Assembly (NCBI RefSeq): GCF_030733545.1
Contig: NZ_JASHIU010000006.1
Coordinates: 103,119-167,118 of the forward strand
Direction of reading: 5' to 3'
Length of the DNA stretch: 64,000 nucleotides
Source of the DNA: Oceanicaulis sp. MMSF_3324
GTDB lineage: Bacteria > Pseudomonadota > Alphaproteobacteria > Caulobacterales > Maricaulaceae
Below, piece after piece: positions 8,480 to 16,764 of this stretch. A model generated the notes under the pieces. It was not told the origin of the DNA, searched no databases, and saw nothing but the letters and a program-made list of their open reading frames with translations. Positions within the stretch are counted from its first letter, which is position 1. Every line of letters starts with the position of its first letter. The position numbers were made by a program, and so were the translations under genes.

Positions 8480-10792
8480 ATGGAGACGCAGATTTTCACA
8501 TCCCGTTCTCTACGCACCAAGATATTGGTGCTGGTGATCACCGTGACGGTCTCTGTCGCGATGGTTGTTGGATTTGCGAACTTCATACAGGCCAGTTCGA
8601 TGAGCCGCACGGCGGCGAAAGCCGAGCTGCATGCGGAGACCCGGGTCATCGCCGCGCATATTCAAAGCGCCTTCCAGATCGCCAATGACCAGGCTTTCAT
8701 CATCCGCAACACGCCTCCCATTGAGGGTATTATGCGCGCTCGCGCCAATGGCGGCGTGGATCCGCTGGATGGCAGTACAACCGAGATCTGGCGCGCCCGG
8801 CTTGCGGAAATCTTTCAGTCTCATCTCGAGATTGAGCGTGAGTACACGCAAATTCGCTATATCGGTCGAGCGGATGGCGGGCGCGAAATCGTCCGGGTGA
8901 ACCGGACTGAAGAGGGCTATGAGGTTGTTGACTTTGGCGACCTGCAGCAAAAGGACCAAGAGTTCTATTTTCAACCGGGGCTGATGGCGGACGCCAACGC
9001 GGTTTACACTTCGCCCATTACCGTGAACCGCGAGTTCGGTGAAGCGGCCGAGGACCTGACGCCGACTGTCCGTACGATCGTTTCTGTTCAGACGCCCGAG
9101 GGTGAGCCGTACGGAATGGTCGTCATCAATTCCGACATCCGCCTCATATTCGAAGAAGCCCTGATGGAGGCGGCGCCGGACTACGAAGTCTATATTACGG
9201 ACGAGTCAAACAACTTTATCCATTACCGCCCCGGAGAGGGGGTTGTCAGAAATGAATTCAACTTTGAGGCCGACTTCTCACCGCCGGACCTCCTGAGCTT
9301 TGATGCGGAAGCGCTCCAGGATGTCGACGGCAACACCTTCGTTTCCCACACGCTGGAAGCGGGAAGAAACAATGGCGATGGCCTGACCTTTCGCATTCTT
9401 GTGGGTGAATCCACCGACGCCCTGATGGAGGGCGCTTACGCCATTCGTCAGCAATCGATGATGTTGGCCATCAGTCTGGTTGTTCTCACCGCGATCGGCT
9501 CCCTGCTTTTCGTGACCAGTCTGACGCGGCCTCTGGGCGAGCTGACCGAGGCGGTCCAGACCTATGGCCGGTCGCGAGAGCCGATCGAAATCGGCTTCAG
9601 GAATAATGACGAGATCGGTGAGTTGGGGCGCGCGTTTGTGGAGATGACCCATGCGCTGAAGCAAAACGAGCTGAGCGCAACCACATTCGAGAACATTATT
9701 GACGGTTTGATCCTGTTGCGTCCCGATGGCGTTATCCAGTCCATGAACCCCGCCGCCCGGGTTATGTTCGGCTATGATGAGAACGAGCTCATTGGTCAGG
9801 ACATCTCGGTGCTTCTGCCTGATGGCGTGCGTTTGGAGCGCGAAGGCGCAGTCCGGCGCATCGCCTGCTTCATCGAGGACCATCTGGTCGGTGAGACTTT
9901 CGAAGCCGAAGCGCGGAAGAAGAATGACGACTGTCTTCCCGTCGAGCTGACCTTGAGTGATCTGCAAAAATCCGAAGGTTCGCTCTTCAGCTTGATGATC
10001 CGTGACATCTCCGTGCGCAAGCAGATGGAGGTGATGAAGGACGAATTCGTCTCCACCGTGAATCACGAGCTGCGCACGCCGCTCACATCCATGCTAGGCT
10101 CGCTCAGCCTGCTCAAGGCTCGTCTGCAAAGCCGCTTCAAGGATGACGAGAAAGCTTCTTCTCTGCTGAATATGGCGCAACGCAATTGCGACCGCCTCAA
10201 CCATCTCGTCAACGACATTCTGGACCTTGAAAAGATTGCGGCCGGCAAGCTCGAATACCGCATGGAGGTCGTGCCCTGTGACGATCTTGTCCAGGATGTC
10301 GTCGAGAGCCATCGCGTCCTGGCTGAGGAGCATGACGTCGCGTTCGTGCTGGATCTGGATGCCGGAGACCCGCCCGTTCGACTGGATGTCTCACGCTTCA
10401 CCCAAGCGTTGGTGAACCTGCTTTCGAACGCCGCGAAATACTCTCCCTCGGGCGAAACGGTGACCATCCTCACGCGCCGCCCCTCAGATAACGAGATCCG
10501 CATTTCGGTCGCCGATAACGGACCTGGCATCCCGGACGACTTCCAGCCCCAGATTTTTGACCGGTTTTCCCAGGCTGACAGCTCAACGACCCGGCGTGTG
10601 GGCGGCAATGGTCTTGGCCTGAACATCACGAAGAATCTGGTGGAAGCCTTTGATGGTGAGATCAGTTTCGACACCAAGGTCGGTGAGGGGACGGTCTTTC
10701 ACATCATTCTTCCGGTCGAAGGCGTTCAGCTTGTCCCGGATACAAGAAATCGGGCTGACGACTTTCTCAACGCCCACGCACAGCTAGGATGA
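8480..10792 (+). CDS. Cache-like sensor histidine kinase (HAMP-PAS-HisKA-HATPase)
   Basis: Inner-membrane sensor kinase of 770 residues. TM1 is about residues 13-33 and TM2 about 334-355, enclosing a roughly 300-residue extracytoplasmic domain that looks like a double Cache ligand sensor (inferred from size and place; ligand unknown). HAMP, a PAS domain (ENIIDGLILLRPDG), HisKA with His529 (VNHELRTPLTSML) and an ATPase domain with NLLSNAAKYSP, DNGPGIP and GNGLGLNI follow. It has no attached receiver; the partner is probably the single-receiver gene that begins 8 nt downstream. With the Hpt-receiver genes beyond, it may feed a phosphorelay. Confidence 0.9.
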   Translation: METQIFTSRSLRTKILVLVITVTVSVAMVVGFANFIQASSMSRTAAKAELHAETRVIAAHIQSAFQIANDQAFIIRNTPPIEGIMRARANGGVDPLDGSTTEIWRARLAEIFQSHLEIEREYTQIRYIGRADGGREIVRVNRTEEGYEVVDFGDLQQKDQEFYFQPGLMADANAVYTSPITVNREFGEAAEDLTPTVRTIVSVQTPEGEPYGMVVINSDIRLIFEEALMEAAPDYEVYITDESNNFIHYRPGEGVVRNEFNFEADFSPPDLLSFDAEALQDVDGNTFVSHTLEAGRNNGDGLTFRILVGESTDALMEGAYAIRQQSMMLAISLVVLTAIGSLLFVTSLTRPLGELTEAVQTYGRSREPIEIGFRNNDEIGELGRAFVEMTHALKQNELSATTFENIIDGLILLRPDGVIQSMNPAARVMFGYDENELIGQDISVLLPDGVRLEREGAVRRIACFIEDHLVGETFEAEARKKNDDCLPVELTLSDLQKSEGSLFSLMIRDISVRKQMEVMKDEFVSTVNHELRTPLTSMLGSLSLLKARLQSRFKDDEKASSLLNMAQRNCDRLNHLVNDILDLEKIAAGKLEYRMEVVPCDDLVQDVVESHRVLAEEHDVAFVLDLDAGDPPVRLDVSRFTQALVNLLSNAAKYSPSGETVTILTRRPSDNEIRISVADNGPGIPDDFQPQIFDRFSQADSSTTRRVGGNGLGLNITKNLVEAFDGEISFDTKVGEGTVFHIILPVEGVQLVPDTRNRADDFLNAHAQLG

Positions 10793-10799
10793 CTGACTG

Positions 10800-11183
10800 A
10801 TGAAACTCGAGCGCATCGCCTGCGTGGAAGATGATCTGGATATCCGGACAATCCTTGAAATGTCGCTGAGTGAGGTGGGCGGTTTCAGTGTGGAATTATA
10901 TGAAGATGGCCCTTCGGCGCTGGCCGCGCTGACCGGTGAGCCGCCGCAACTCATCATGCTGGACATGATGATGCCTGGCATGAACGGACTTGAGGTGTTG
11001 AAGGCCTTGCGCAGACGTCCAGAATATCAGGACACGCCGGTCGTGTTCATGACGGCGAAAGCGCAATCGCACGAGCTTGATACCTATATCGAAGCGGGTG
11101 CTCAGACGGTCATCGTGAAACCGTTCGATCCGATGACCTTGCCGAATGAAATCCTGAAAATCTGGGACAGTCTTGAGAAGTAG
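10800..11183 (+). CDS. CheY-like single-domain response regulator
   Basis: A 127-residue stand-alone receiver with no output domain. The acidic pair is in CVEDDLD, the phospho-acceptor is Asp55 in IMLDMMMPG, and the switch residues Thr85 (FMTAKA) and Lys107 (IVKPFD) are in place, so it should be phosphorylatable. It begins 8 nt after the kinase stop and is almost certainly co-transcribed with it. Such receivers act by protein contact or as relay intermediates; the Hpt-receiver proteins encoded just downstream on the other strand are candidate partners. It faces the next gene tail-to-tail with a 3-nt gap. Confidence 0.92.
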   Translation: MKLERIACVEDDLDIRTILEMSLSEVGGFSVELYEDGPSALAALTGEPPQLIMLDMMMPGMNGLEVLKALRRRPEYQDTPVVFMTAKAQSHELDTYIEAGAQTVIVKPFDPMTLPNEILKIWDSLEK

Positions 11184-11186
11184 CGC

Positions 11187-11990
11187 CTAGTGCGGGCGGT
11201 GTTGCTGGGCGATCCTGGAGATCGCACGCGTGACGACGGCTCTGTTGAAGGGCTTGATCAGCACATGGTCGACGCCGTTCCGGATCACCTTGTGGATCTT
11301 GTCGGCATTGTTTTCCGACGTCAGAAAGATGACCGGTGTCTGGCTCGACATGCGCGTCTGTCCGGACCGGACTTGTCGAAGTAGCGAGAGCCCGTCAATC
11401 GGCTTCATGTACCAGTCCGAAATCAGGATGGTCGGCGTAAAGGTTCGCATCAGGTCCAATGCTTCCTGGCCGGAACTGGCCATGCGGACCTCGCTGACGC
11501 CAATCTCGGTGAGGAGTTCGCGCACCAGATTGCGCACGGAAATGTCGTCTTCGACAAAGAGAATGCGTTGAGCTTTGAGTAGCTTGCGGATATCGGCCGC
11601 CTCGTCGTCGCCAGGGGCGGTTGGCGCCGGATTTTCATAGCTCTGCACTAGCTTGGACTGATCCGGGTCCACATGACTGCGCAGTTTGGCGATCTTGCTC
11701 AGATCGATATAGACCCGCTCCATTCTTTTGGGCGTGATGTCTTCTTGGGTTTGGATCAGGTCTTCGACATCCTGTTCGAGTCGGAAGAACTGCGCCCCCA
11801 GGATCGGAAAACCCATGCAATATGAAGCGCCCTTGAGGCGATGACTTTCATCGCGCAAGGCTTTCAGATTGCGCTTGAGTTCGAATTGGCTGGCCTTGTC
11901 GTCGCCAACTATCCGCGTCAGGTTCGCTAGTTGATCAGGAAAGCGTGAGCAGAACTTTTCTACAACTCGTCTTGGATTCGCACTCGGCAT
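11187..11990 (-). CDS. Hpt-receiver fusion protein, copy 1
   Basis: Cytosolic phosphorelay protein of 267 residues. Residues 1-105 are a histidine phosphotransfer domain with the classical HRLKGAS motif and His50, then FPILGAQFFRLEQDVE. A linker of about 35 residues leads to a receiver (141-260) with FVEDD, phospho-acceptor Asp192 (LISDWYMKP), Thr224 and Lys246 (LIKPF). All relay residues are present and there is no DNA-binding or enzymatic output. The next gene on this strand (12060-12824) is a paralogue with the same layout and with its His also at residue 50. An Hpt domain placed before a receiver without a kinase is uncommon. No function can be assigned. Confidence 0.85.
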   Translation of the reverse strand: MPSANPRRVVEKFCSRFPDQLANLTRIVGDDKASQFELKRNLKALRDESHRLKGASYCMGFPILGAQFFRLEQDVEDLIQTQEDITPKRMERVYIDLSKIAKLRSHVDPDQSKLVQSYENPAPTAPGDDEAADIRKLLKAQRILFVEDDISVRNLVRELLTEIGVSEVRMASSGQEALDLMRTFTPTILISDWYMKPIDGLSLLRQVRSGQTRMSSQTPVIFLTSENNADKIHKVIRNGVDHVLIKPFNRAVVTRAISRIAQQHRPH

Positions 11991-12059
11991 ACAGAACTCC
12001 CGGTTACGGGTTCGACTCTAAACCCGGGTTCTATTGCAATCGTTACACTTCTTGTCCGT

Positions 12060-12824
12060 TCACCCGGCCAATGCTCGGCCAAGCACGCTGTGAAGTCGTT
12101 GTGCATCAAAGGGTTTGAGCAGGTAGCCATCGGGCCTGTAGAGCCCGGCGCGCTCGATCGCCTTCTTGGACGACGGAACGGTCATGAAAACGAAAGGCAC
12201 ATTGCGTGCAGGCCGCAAGCCGCCGGACCGCACCTTGCGCAACAGGTCCAGGCCGGTATCGCCTTCCAGCTGCCAGTCACAAATGATTGCGTTTACCGTA
12301 TTCTCTGCGAGATAGGCGGCGGCTTTGCTTGCGCATGTTTCGTAGACGATCGAGGAATAGCCTTCTTCCTTGAGATACATTTCAGCCAACCCATGCAGGT
12401 TGGTGTCGTCGTCGACGAAGAGAATGCGTTGCCCTTCATTGGGGTCCACGAGCGGCGCCACGGAGTACTCTCGCGTGTTGGGCTCATAGCCCAGATCCCG
12501 GAGTACGCTCGCCTGTTCGAGCATGTCAGACACCATGGCCGGTAGTCGTGTAACGGTCAGTGCAGGCCGGGGTTCTGTTTCCGAGGACAATTGAGACAGG
12601 GCGACATCTTCAATCAACTCGAAATTGCGCGCCATGGCCGGAAAGCCAAACGATCCGTACGAGCCAAGCAGCCGGTGAGACAGTTGCGCGACATCCGTGA
12701 GCAACTGATCGTCTGCGTTCTCGCTGTCGCTGAGCTGAAGCCGGTCATTCAGAGCCTGAATGTCCTCGTAAGCACGATGCAGGAAAGTCTTGCGCAAATC
12801 AGACAGTTGAGATGTCGACGGCAT
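12060..12824 (-). CDS. Hpt-like-receiver fusion protein, copy 2
   Basis: A 254-residue paralogue of the 11187-11990 product. The N-terminal Hpt-like domain keeps His50 but the motif is HRLLGSYGSFGF, so the Lys that normally follows two residues later is Leu. The receiver keeps FVDDD, phospho-acceptor Asp183 (IICDWQLEG), Thr215 and Lys237 (LLKPF). The His may therefore still be usable, with altered kinase docking. It lies upstream of copy 1 on the same strand with a 69-nt gap. Ahead of its start is an AT-rich stretch (12845-12915) that may hold the promoter. Role unknown beyond a relay component. Confidence 0.82.
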   Translation of the reverse strand: MPSTSQLSDLRKTFLHRAYEDIQALNDRLQLSDSENADDQLLTDVAQLSHRLLGSYGSFGFPAMARNFELIEDVALSQLSSETEPRPALTVTRLPAMVSDMLEQASVLRDLGYEPNTREYSVAPLVDPNEGQRILFVDDDTNLHGLAEMYLKEEGYSSIVYETCASKAAAYLAENTVNAIICDWQLEGDTGLDLLRKVRSGGLRPARNVPFVFMTVPSSKKAIERAGLYRPDGYLLKPFDAQRLHSVLGRALAG

Positions 12825-12906
12825 GAATTGGCCTCACAGACTCATTGAACGTATTCATGAGTGTGCGGGCTTCCTAACAAATATCAAGATAACAAACGTA
12901 TTTAAT

Positions 12907-13254
12907 TTATTGTTTTTCAAGCGAGTCAGTGCGGAGGGCTTGCAGGGCCAACTGCTTGCATAGGGTATTTCGCAGCATTGGGCCCAGAGTTTCATGAATC
13001 ACTTCATTGATCGTTGGCGCCCGGAGCCGTGAGTTGCACGTAAAGGCAGTCCCCGATCTGGCGATTTCGGGTTCACCGTCTGGTAGAGCTGACTTGAGAC
13101 CTGCACGCGATAATGTGCGCAAGTGGGTGATAATGTCTGTCTGTTTCGACGGTGACCCGTAAAAGGCAACAGAAGCTGATCGGGGCGAGCTGTCACACGG
13201 TTCTGAGACGACATAGAGCCCAGGGCCATCAGTGCAGACCTGGTGCTCGATCAT
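12907..13254 (-). CDS. Hypothetical protein, doubtful
   Basis: An open frame of 115 residues that I do not recognise. It starts at MIEHQVCTDG and ends in ALRTDSLEKQ; the middle is rich in Ser, Arg and Pro with no domain motif. The start codon shares the palindrome TCATGA with the start of the divergent broken Hpt-receiver gene. Without it, 12825-13252 would be a 428-nt gap, AT-rich near 12870-12915. Base composition is less regular at third positions than in neighbouring genes, which argues against coding. It may be the remains of a gene disturbed when the adjacent copy decayed. Confidence 0.22.
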   Translation of the reverse strand: MIEHQVCTDGPGLYVVSEPCDSSPRSASVAFYGSPSKQTDIITHLRTLSRAGLKSALPDGEPEIARSGTAFTCNSRLRAPTINEVIHETLGPMLRNTLCKQLALQALRTDSLEKQ

Positions 13255-14019
13255 GAGCGCGAAGCGCGGTCCAATCGAAGAATCTGAAAGCTGGCGGAAA
13301 GTCAGGCAGCAATATCTGGCCTAGCTGGCCGATCAGCGAGATGCGATTGAGCAAGGTCTGGACGGGTTGCTGCGGACGGCCCTGAAGCCGGGACGGACCT
13401 GTTGGTGCAGCTCCAGAAGTTGGCCGGGGCAGGAGCAACATTCGGTTTCGCCGAAATCAGCGAGCGGGCGTCCGTTTCAGAAGACCTGCTTCGGTCGGGA
13501 GGAGGGGAAGTCGCTTAAATATCAGCAAGGGGCCGGGCCCTTCTCGAAACTGTCGAGACGGCTCTTGAAACACGAGATGTGAGCGTCCCAGCGGCTGAGC
13601 CTGATCCGAAACAGACGTCTGCCCCGTCATCGAGTGATCTGGAAGTGGTGGCCGATCGTTCATCGTCAGGCTCTGAGCTTCGTCATCGCATTCTGATCGC
13701 CGAGGACGACCTCATCTTTGCCAACCCGCTTGAGCAATTGATTGGTGACGAGGTGCAGGTTCATACCGTTCATGACGGCAAGGCGGTGCTCCAGGCGATT
13801 GCCGATATCCAGCCAGCCATGGTGCTTCTGGATGATGGCTTGCCGAATGTCTCGGGTCTGGACCTTGTCGAAGCGCTGCATGCGTCCGGACTGACACGCG
13901 ATATTGGCGTTGTGATGCTGACGGGCAATGGAGCGACCGCCTCCATGCTCCGAGCCATTCGCGATGGAGCAATCAACCACATGGTCAAGCCGGTGATCCC
14001 CAAGCGCTTGATCCAGTAA
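13253..14019 (+). pseudogene. Broken Hpt-receiver gene, copy 3
   Basis: Read across frames, 13253-14019 spells a third Hpt-receiver protein of about 255 codons, the size of its two neighbours. ATG 13253 opens with ...SWRKVRQQYLA, a TAG interrupts at 13322-13324 and LADQRDAIEQGLDGLLR follows. A one-base shift near 13370-13400 moves to another frame that reads DLLVQLQKLAGAGATFGF, the Hpt core with Gln where the His should be. A TAA follows (about 13517), then the same frame continues through ALLETVETALETRDV into a receiver with AEDD, Asp85, Thr115 and Lys137 (counting from GTG 13579). TAA-TAG at 14017-14022 cuts the last helix. The receiver alone (GTG 13579 to 14019, 146 residues) could still be made. 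Confidence 0.75.
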
Positions 14020-14162
14020 TAGATCGAGGGTCAAATCTCGATAATTCCATGTCTTTCTTCGATAGTCCGCGCTATTCATCTGTCATTCCCGTCAGGAATA
14101 CCAAAGACTTTACTTATCGGCCCGGTCATCGGGCGTCCAACACTGAGTGATAGAGCGATTAG

Positions 14163-14891
14163 ATGAAGTTTGGTGATTACCTGCGCTCAAAGCGTGAAGA
14201 AGCGGGCTGGACCCAGCCTGAAGCGGCGGCTCGAGCCGATATTGAACAGTCCTATCTGTCCAAGCTGGAGACCGGTCGTTCGGTCCCCTCCGATGAGGTC
14301 TATGCGCGTTTGGTCAAGGCCTATGAGATCGATACGGCGGAGCTCGTCAATCAGCTCGATGCGCCTGAAATGGATCGCTTGCGGGAAATCCAGAGTGTAC
14401 GCAGTCATGCGCTCGCCCAGTCGCGCCGAACCGTCAATCTGGCCCGCGGCTGGTTGATGGCGGGGGTGGCGGCCCTTGTCGCTGGCGGAGCCAGCATCGG
14501 AGTCGCCGTGACCGCGGAACACGATGAATACACCGAATATCAGTATCTCTCTCGCGGCGTGCTCGATCCCGAAGAGAATCTGCGCGCCTTCGATATCGTC
14601 GACTGGAGGGGATCCGAAAGGCCAGTGTCTGGCGAGCGTGATCCTGAATACGATGCGTATCTGGAGCGCCAGCGAGAGATGCTGACGCGTCTGGATGAAG
14701 AACGGCGTGTCGTTCAAGAGTCTCGAGGCGACGCTTTCGTGGAAAACCTGCCCGAGGGACGCCGTTATTTCGAGCAGATCGACCAGCGCATTCGATCTGT
14801 ACCGTCGCCCTTGCGTCTGTTCCTGATCCCGGGCTTCGCCCTGATCCTGGGCGCTTTGGGCTGCTTCTTCGTCGGCTTCCGCTGGAAATAA
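14163..14891 (+). CDS. Membrane-anchored XRE-family regulator
   Basis: A 242-residue protein that joins a Cro/CI-type helix-turn-helix to a membrane domain. Residues 1-65 show the HTH_3 pattern (LRSKREEAGWTQPEAAARA, then SYLSKLETGRSVPS). After a short charged linker come TM1 (about 97-118), a charged segment of about 95 residues rich in Glu and Arg that probably lies outside the cytoplasm, and TM2 (about 218-240) ending FVGFRWK. Such tethered regulators either sense envelope signals directly or are released by proteolysis. The secreted serine hydrolase gene begins 138 nt downstream on the same strand and may be functionally linked. Targets are unknown. Confidence 0.82.
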   Translation: MKFGDYLRSKREEAGWTQPEAAARADIEQSYLSKLETGRSVPSDEVYARLVKAYEIDTAELVNQLDAPEMDRLREIQSVRSHALAQSRRTVNLARGWLMAGVAALVAGGASIGVAVTAEHDEYTEYQYLSRGVLDPEENLRAFDIVDWRGSERPVSGERDPEYDAYLERQREMLTRLDEERRVVQESRGDAFVENLPEGRRYFEQIDQRIRSVPSPLRLFLIPGFALILGALGCFFVGFRWK

Positions 14892-15029
14892 CCGGTCGCG
14901 CCTAACGCCGCGCCGCCCTCCGTCACACCCTTCTTGCTTGCACGCTGATCTGACCGTGAACCGGTCGGACCGATCCCGTGCGGCCTGAACCCTGCGTCTC
15001 CATGTCTTTCAATGCTTTAGAGGTAGTCC

Positions 15030-16556
15030 ATGTTAAAGCAAATCGTCATGCCCGTGATCGCCGTCGGCGCTGTCGTCTGCGCCGTCGCCACGGCTTCATC
15101 CCTGGACCAGCGGCCATCGCCAATCGGTGAACACGCCGCCTTCGCCGAGCGGGTGGAACGCTATTTCGCGGCCAGCGCCGAAAACCAGGTGCCGGGCCTG
15201 ATCCATGTCTCCGTCGCTGGCGAAACGGTGTTCGAGCGCGGTTATGGCCTGGCCAATCGCGCGACGGGCCAGCCCATTGATCGCCACACCATTTTCGATA
15301 TTGGCTCGCTCACCAAACAGTTCACCGCAGCCGCCATCATGGTTCTGGTCGATCGCGGCATGCTCAGCACTGACGACACTCTGGATGAGTACTTTCCCGA
15401 TATTCCGGCCGACAAGGCGTCGATCACTCTTCATCAGCTGCTGACGCATTCATCCGGCCTGTCCGACGAGACGGGCGGGTTCGAGGGCAATGACCGGGAC
15501 CCGTATCTGTCGCGAGAGGCCTTTCTGACGGCCTTGTTTGCAAGCCCGCTCAATGCTGCGCCGGGCGAGCGGTTTGAATACACGAATGCGGGCTACAGCC
15601 TGCTGGCGGCGATCATCGAGGATGTGTCAGGGCAGGGCTATGAGGCCTTCTTGCGCGAAGCCGTCCTTGAGCCGGCCGGCATGGACCATACCGGTTATCA
15701 AACTCTCGACTGGTCTGCCGATACAGCGGCGCATGGTTATTTCTGGCCGTTTCTGGACCCGGAACGGGCCGATCGGGGCGTCTTTCTGACCCGTTGGGTG
15801 GCCGAACCTGTGAGCTGGCGATTGCGCGGCAATGGCGGGCTTCATGCCAGTCTCGAGGATCTGGTGCGTTGGCATCGCGCCTTGCAGGACGGTGTGATCT
15901 TGTCGCCTCAATCGATGGAGCGCTATCAGACCGGATATGTGCCGTTCTCCGAAGACGGGCTGTATGCCTATGGCTGGGGCGTGCGGACCAGTCCTGCGGG
16001 CACGCCCGTGCTGACCCATAATGGCGGCAATGGCATTTTCTTCGCGTGGATCGGCCGGTTCATCGAAGAGGATATTCTGATTATCCATCTGACGAACGAA
16101 GCTCGCGACATCCTTGAGCAGGCCGGGCCGAATGTGCGTGACATGGTCTATGACGCGTCGTTTGAGCCGTCGCCGGTTCCGCCGTCACCGGTGCGCGAAA
16201 TCGTCCGCTACGCCCAGTCCAATCCGGTTGATGCGGCCTCCGAGCTGAACGCGCATTATCAGCGTCTGTACGGATACAGCGTGGAGTATCCCGACATCAT
16301 CAATCTGGCGGCCCGGCATCTCGGCGAGACTGGCGACGAGGCCTGGGCGCTGGCGCTGATGGAGCTGAATGTTGAGCTCTTTCCGCATGACGGTTTGCTG
16401 CACTACAGCCTCGCTGACGCTTACGTCGCACAAGGGCGTAATGAAGAGGCGGTCGACGCGCTCCGCCGCTCGATCGCTCTGGGAGCAGAGGAGGAGGTCT
16501 GCGACTGGTGCGAACCGGCGCGAGCCGCCATTCAATCGCTCGAGGCGAACGACTAG
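15030..16556 (+). CDS. Secreted serine hydrolase of the beta-lactamase/AmpC-like family with TPR-like tail
   Basis: A 508-residue exported hydrolase. Residues 1-22 form a hydrophobic signal. The penicillin-binding-protein-like fold shows the catalytic SxxK as Ser93-Leu-Thr-Lys96, the YxN motif as Tyr184-Thr-Asn186 and a third motif HNGG in LTHNGGNGIFF. After residue 400 the chain becomes helical repeats resembling tetratricopeptides (ALALMELNVELFPHD, YSLADAYVAQGRNEEAVDAL). Members act as esterases, D-aminopeptidases or peptidases, rarely as true beta-lactamases, so the substrate is open. It follows the membrane-tethered regulator gene. Confidence 0.86.
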   Translation: MLKQIVMPVIAVGAVVCAVATASSLDQRPSPIGEHAAFAERVERYFAASAENQVPGLIHVSVAGETVFERGYGLANRATGQPIDRHTIFDIGSLTKQFTAAAIMVLVDRGMLSTDDTLDEYFPDIPADKASITLHQLLTHSSGLSDETGGFEGNDRDPYLSREAFLTALFASPLNAAPGERFEYTNAGYSLLAAIIEDVSGQGYEAFLREAVLEPAGMDHTGYQTLDWSADTAAHGYFWPFLDPERADRGVFLTRWVAEPVSWRLRGNGGLHASLEDLVRWHRALQDGVILSPQSMERYQTGYVPFSEDGLYAYGWGVRTSPAGTPVLTHNGGNGIFFAWIGRFIEEDILIIHLTNEARDILEQAGPNVRDMVYDASFEPSPVPPSPVREIVRYAQSNPVDAASELNAHYQRLYGYSVEYPDIINLAARHLGETGDEAWALALMELNVELFPHDGLLHYSLADAYVAQGRNEEAVDALRRSIALGAEEEVCDWCEPARAAIQSLEAND

Positions 16557-16764
16557 GCATCGGGATTTGGTGAGCTGATCGCGTGGTCGGCTCACCAGAC
16601 CGTATCCGGTCAATCGATGGTCTCCCCATCAACGCCATTCTCCATCGATGCGTCGAACGATCTGCGACAGGGCGGGCGGCGATAAGGCAGGCGGGATCGA
16701 GCGTAATTCCGCGAGAGCATCAATTAGTCGCATAAGATATATTATGAGAAATATTGGGTCGGGT

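Noticed and set aside
13253..14019. Reading the disrupted Hpt-receiver gene as an assembly error
   Set aside because: It needs a TAG, a frameshift, a TAA and a double stop in one gene, and the catalytic His is also lost; the surrounding genes have no such defects. It cannot be excluded without raw reads.
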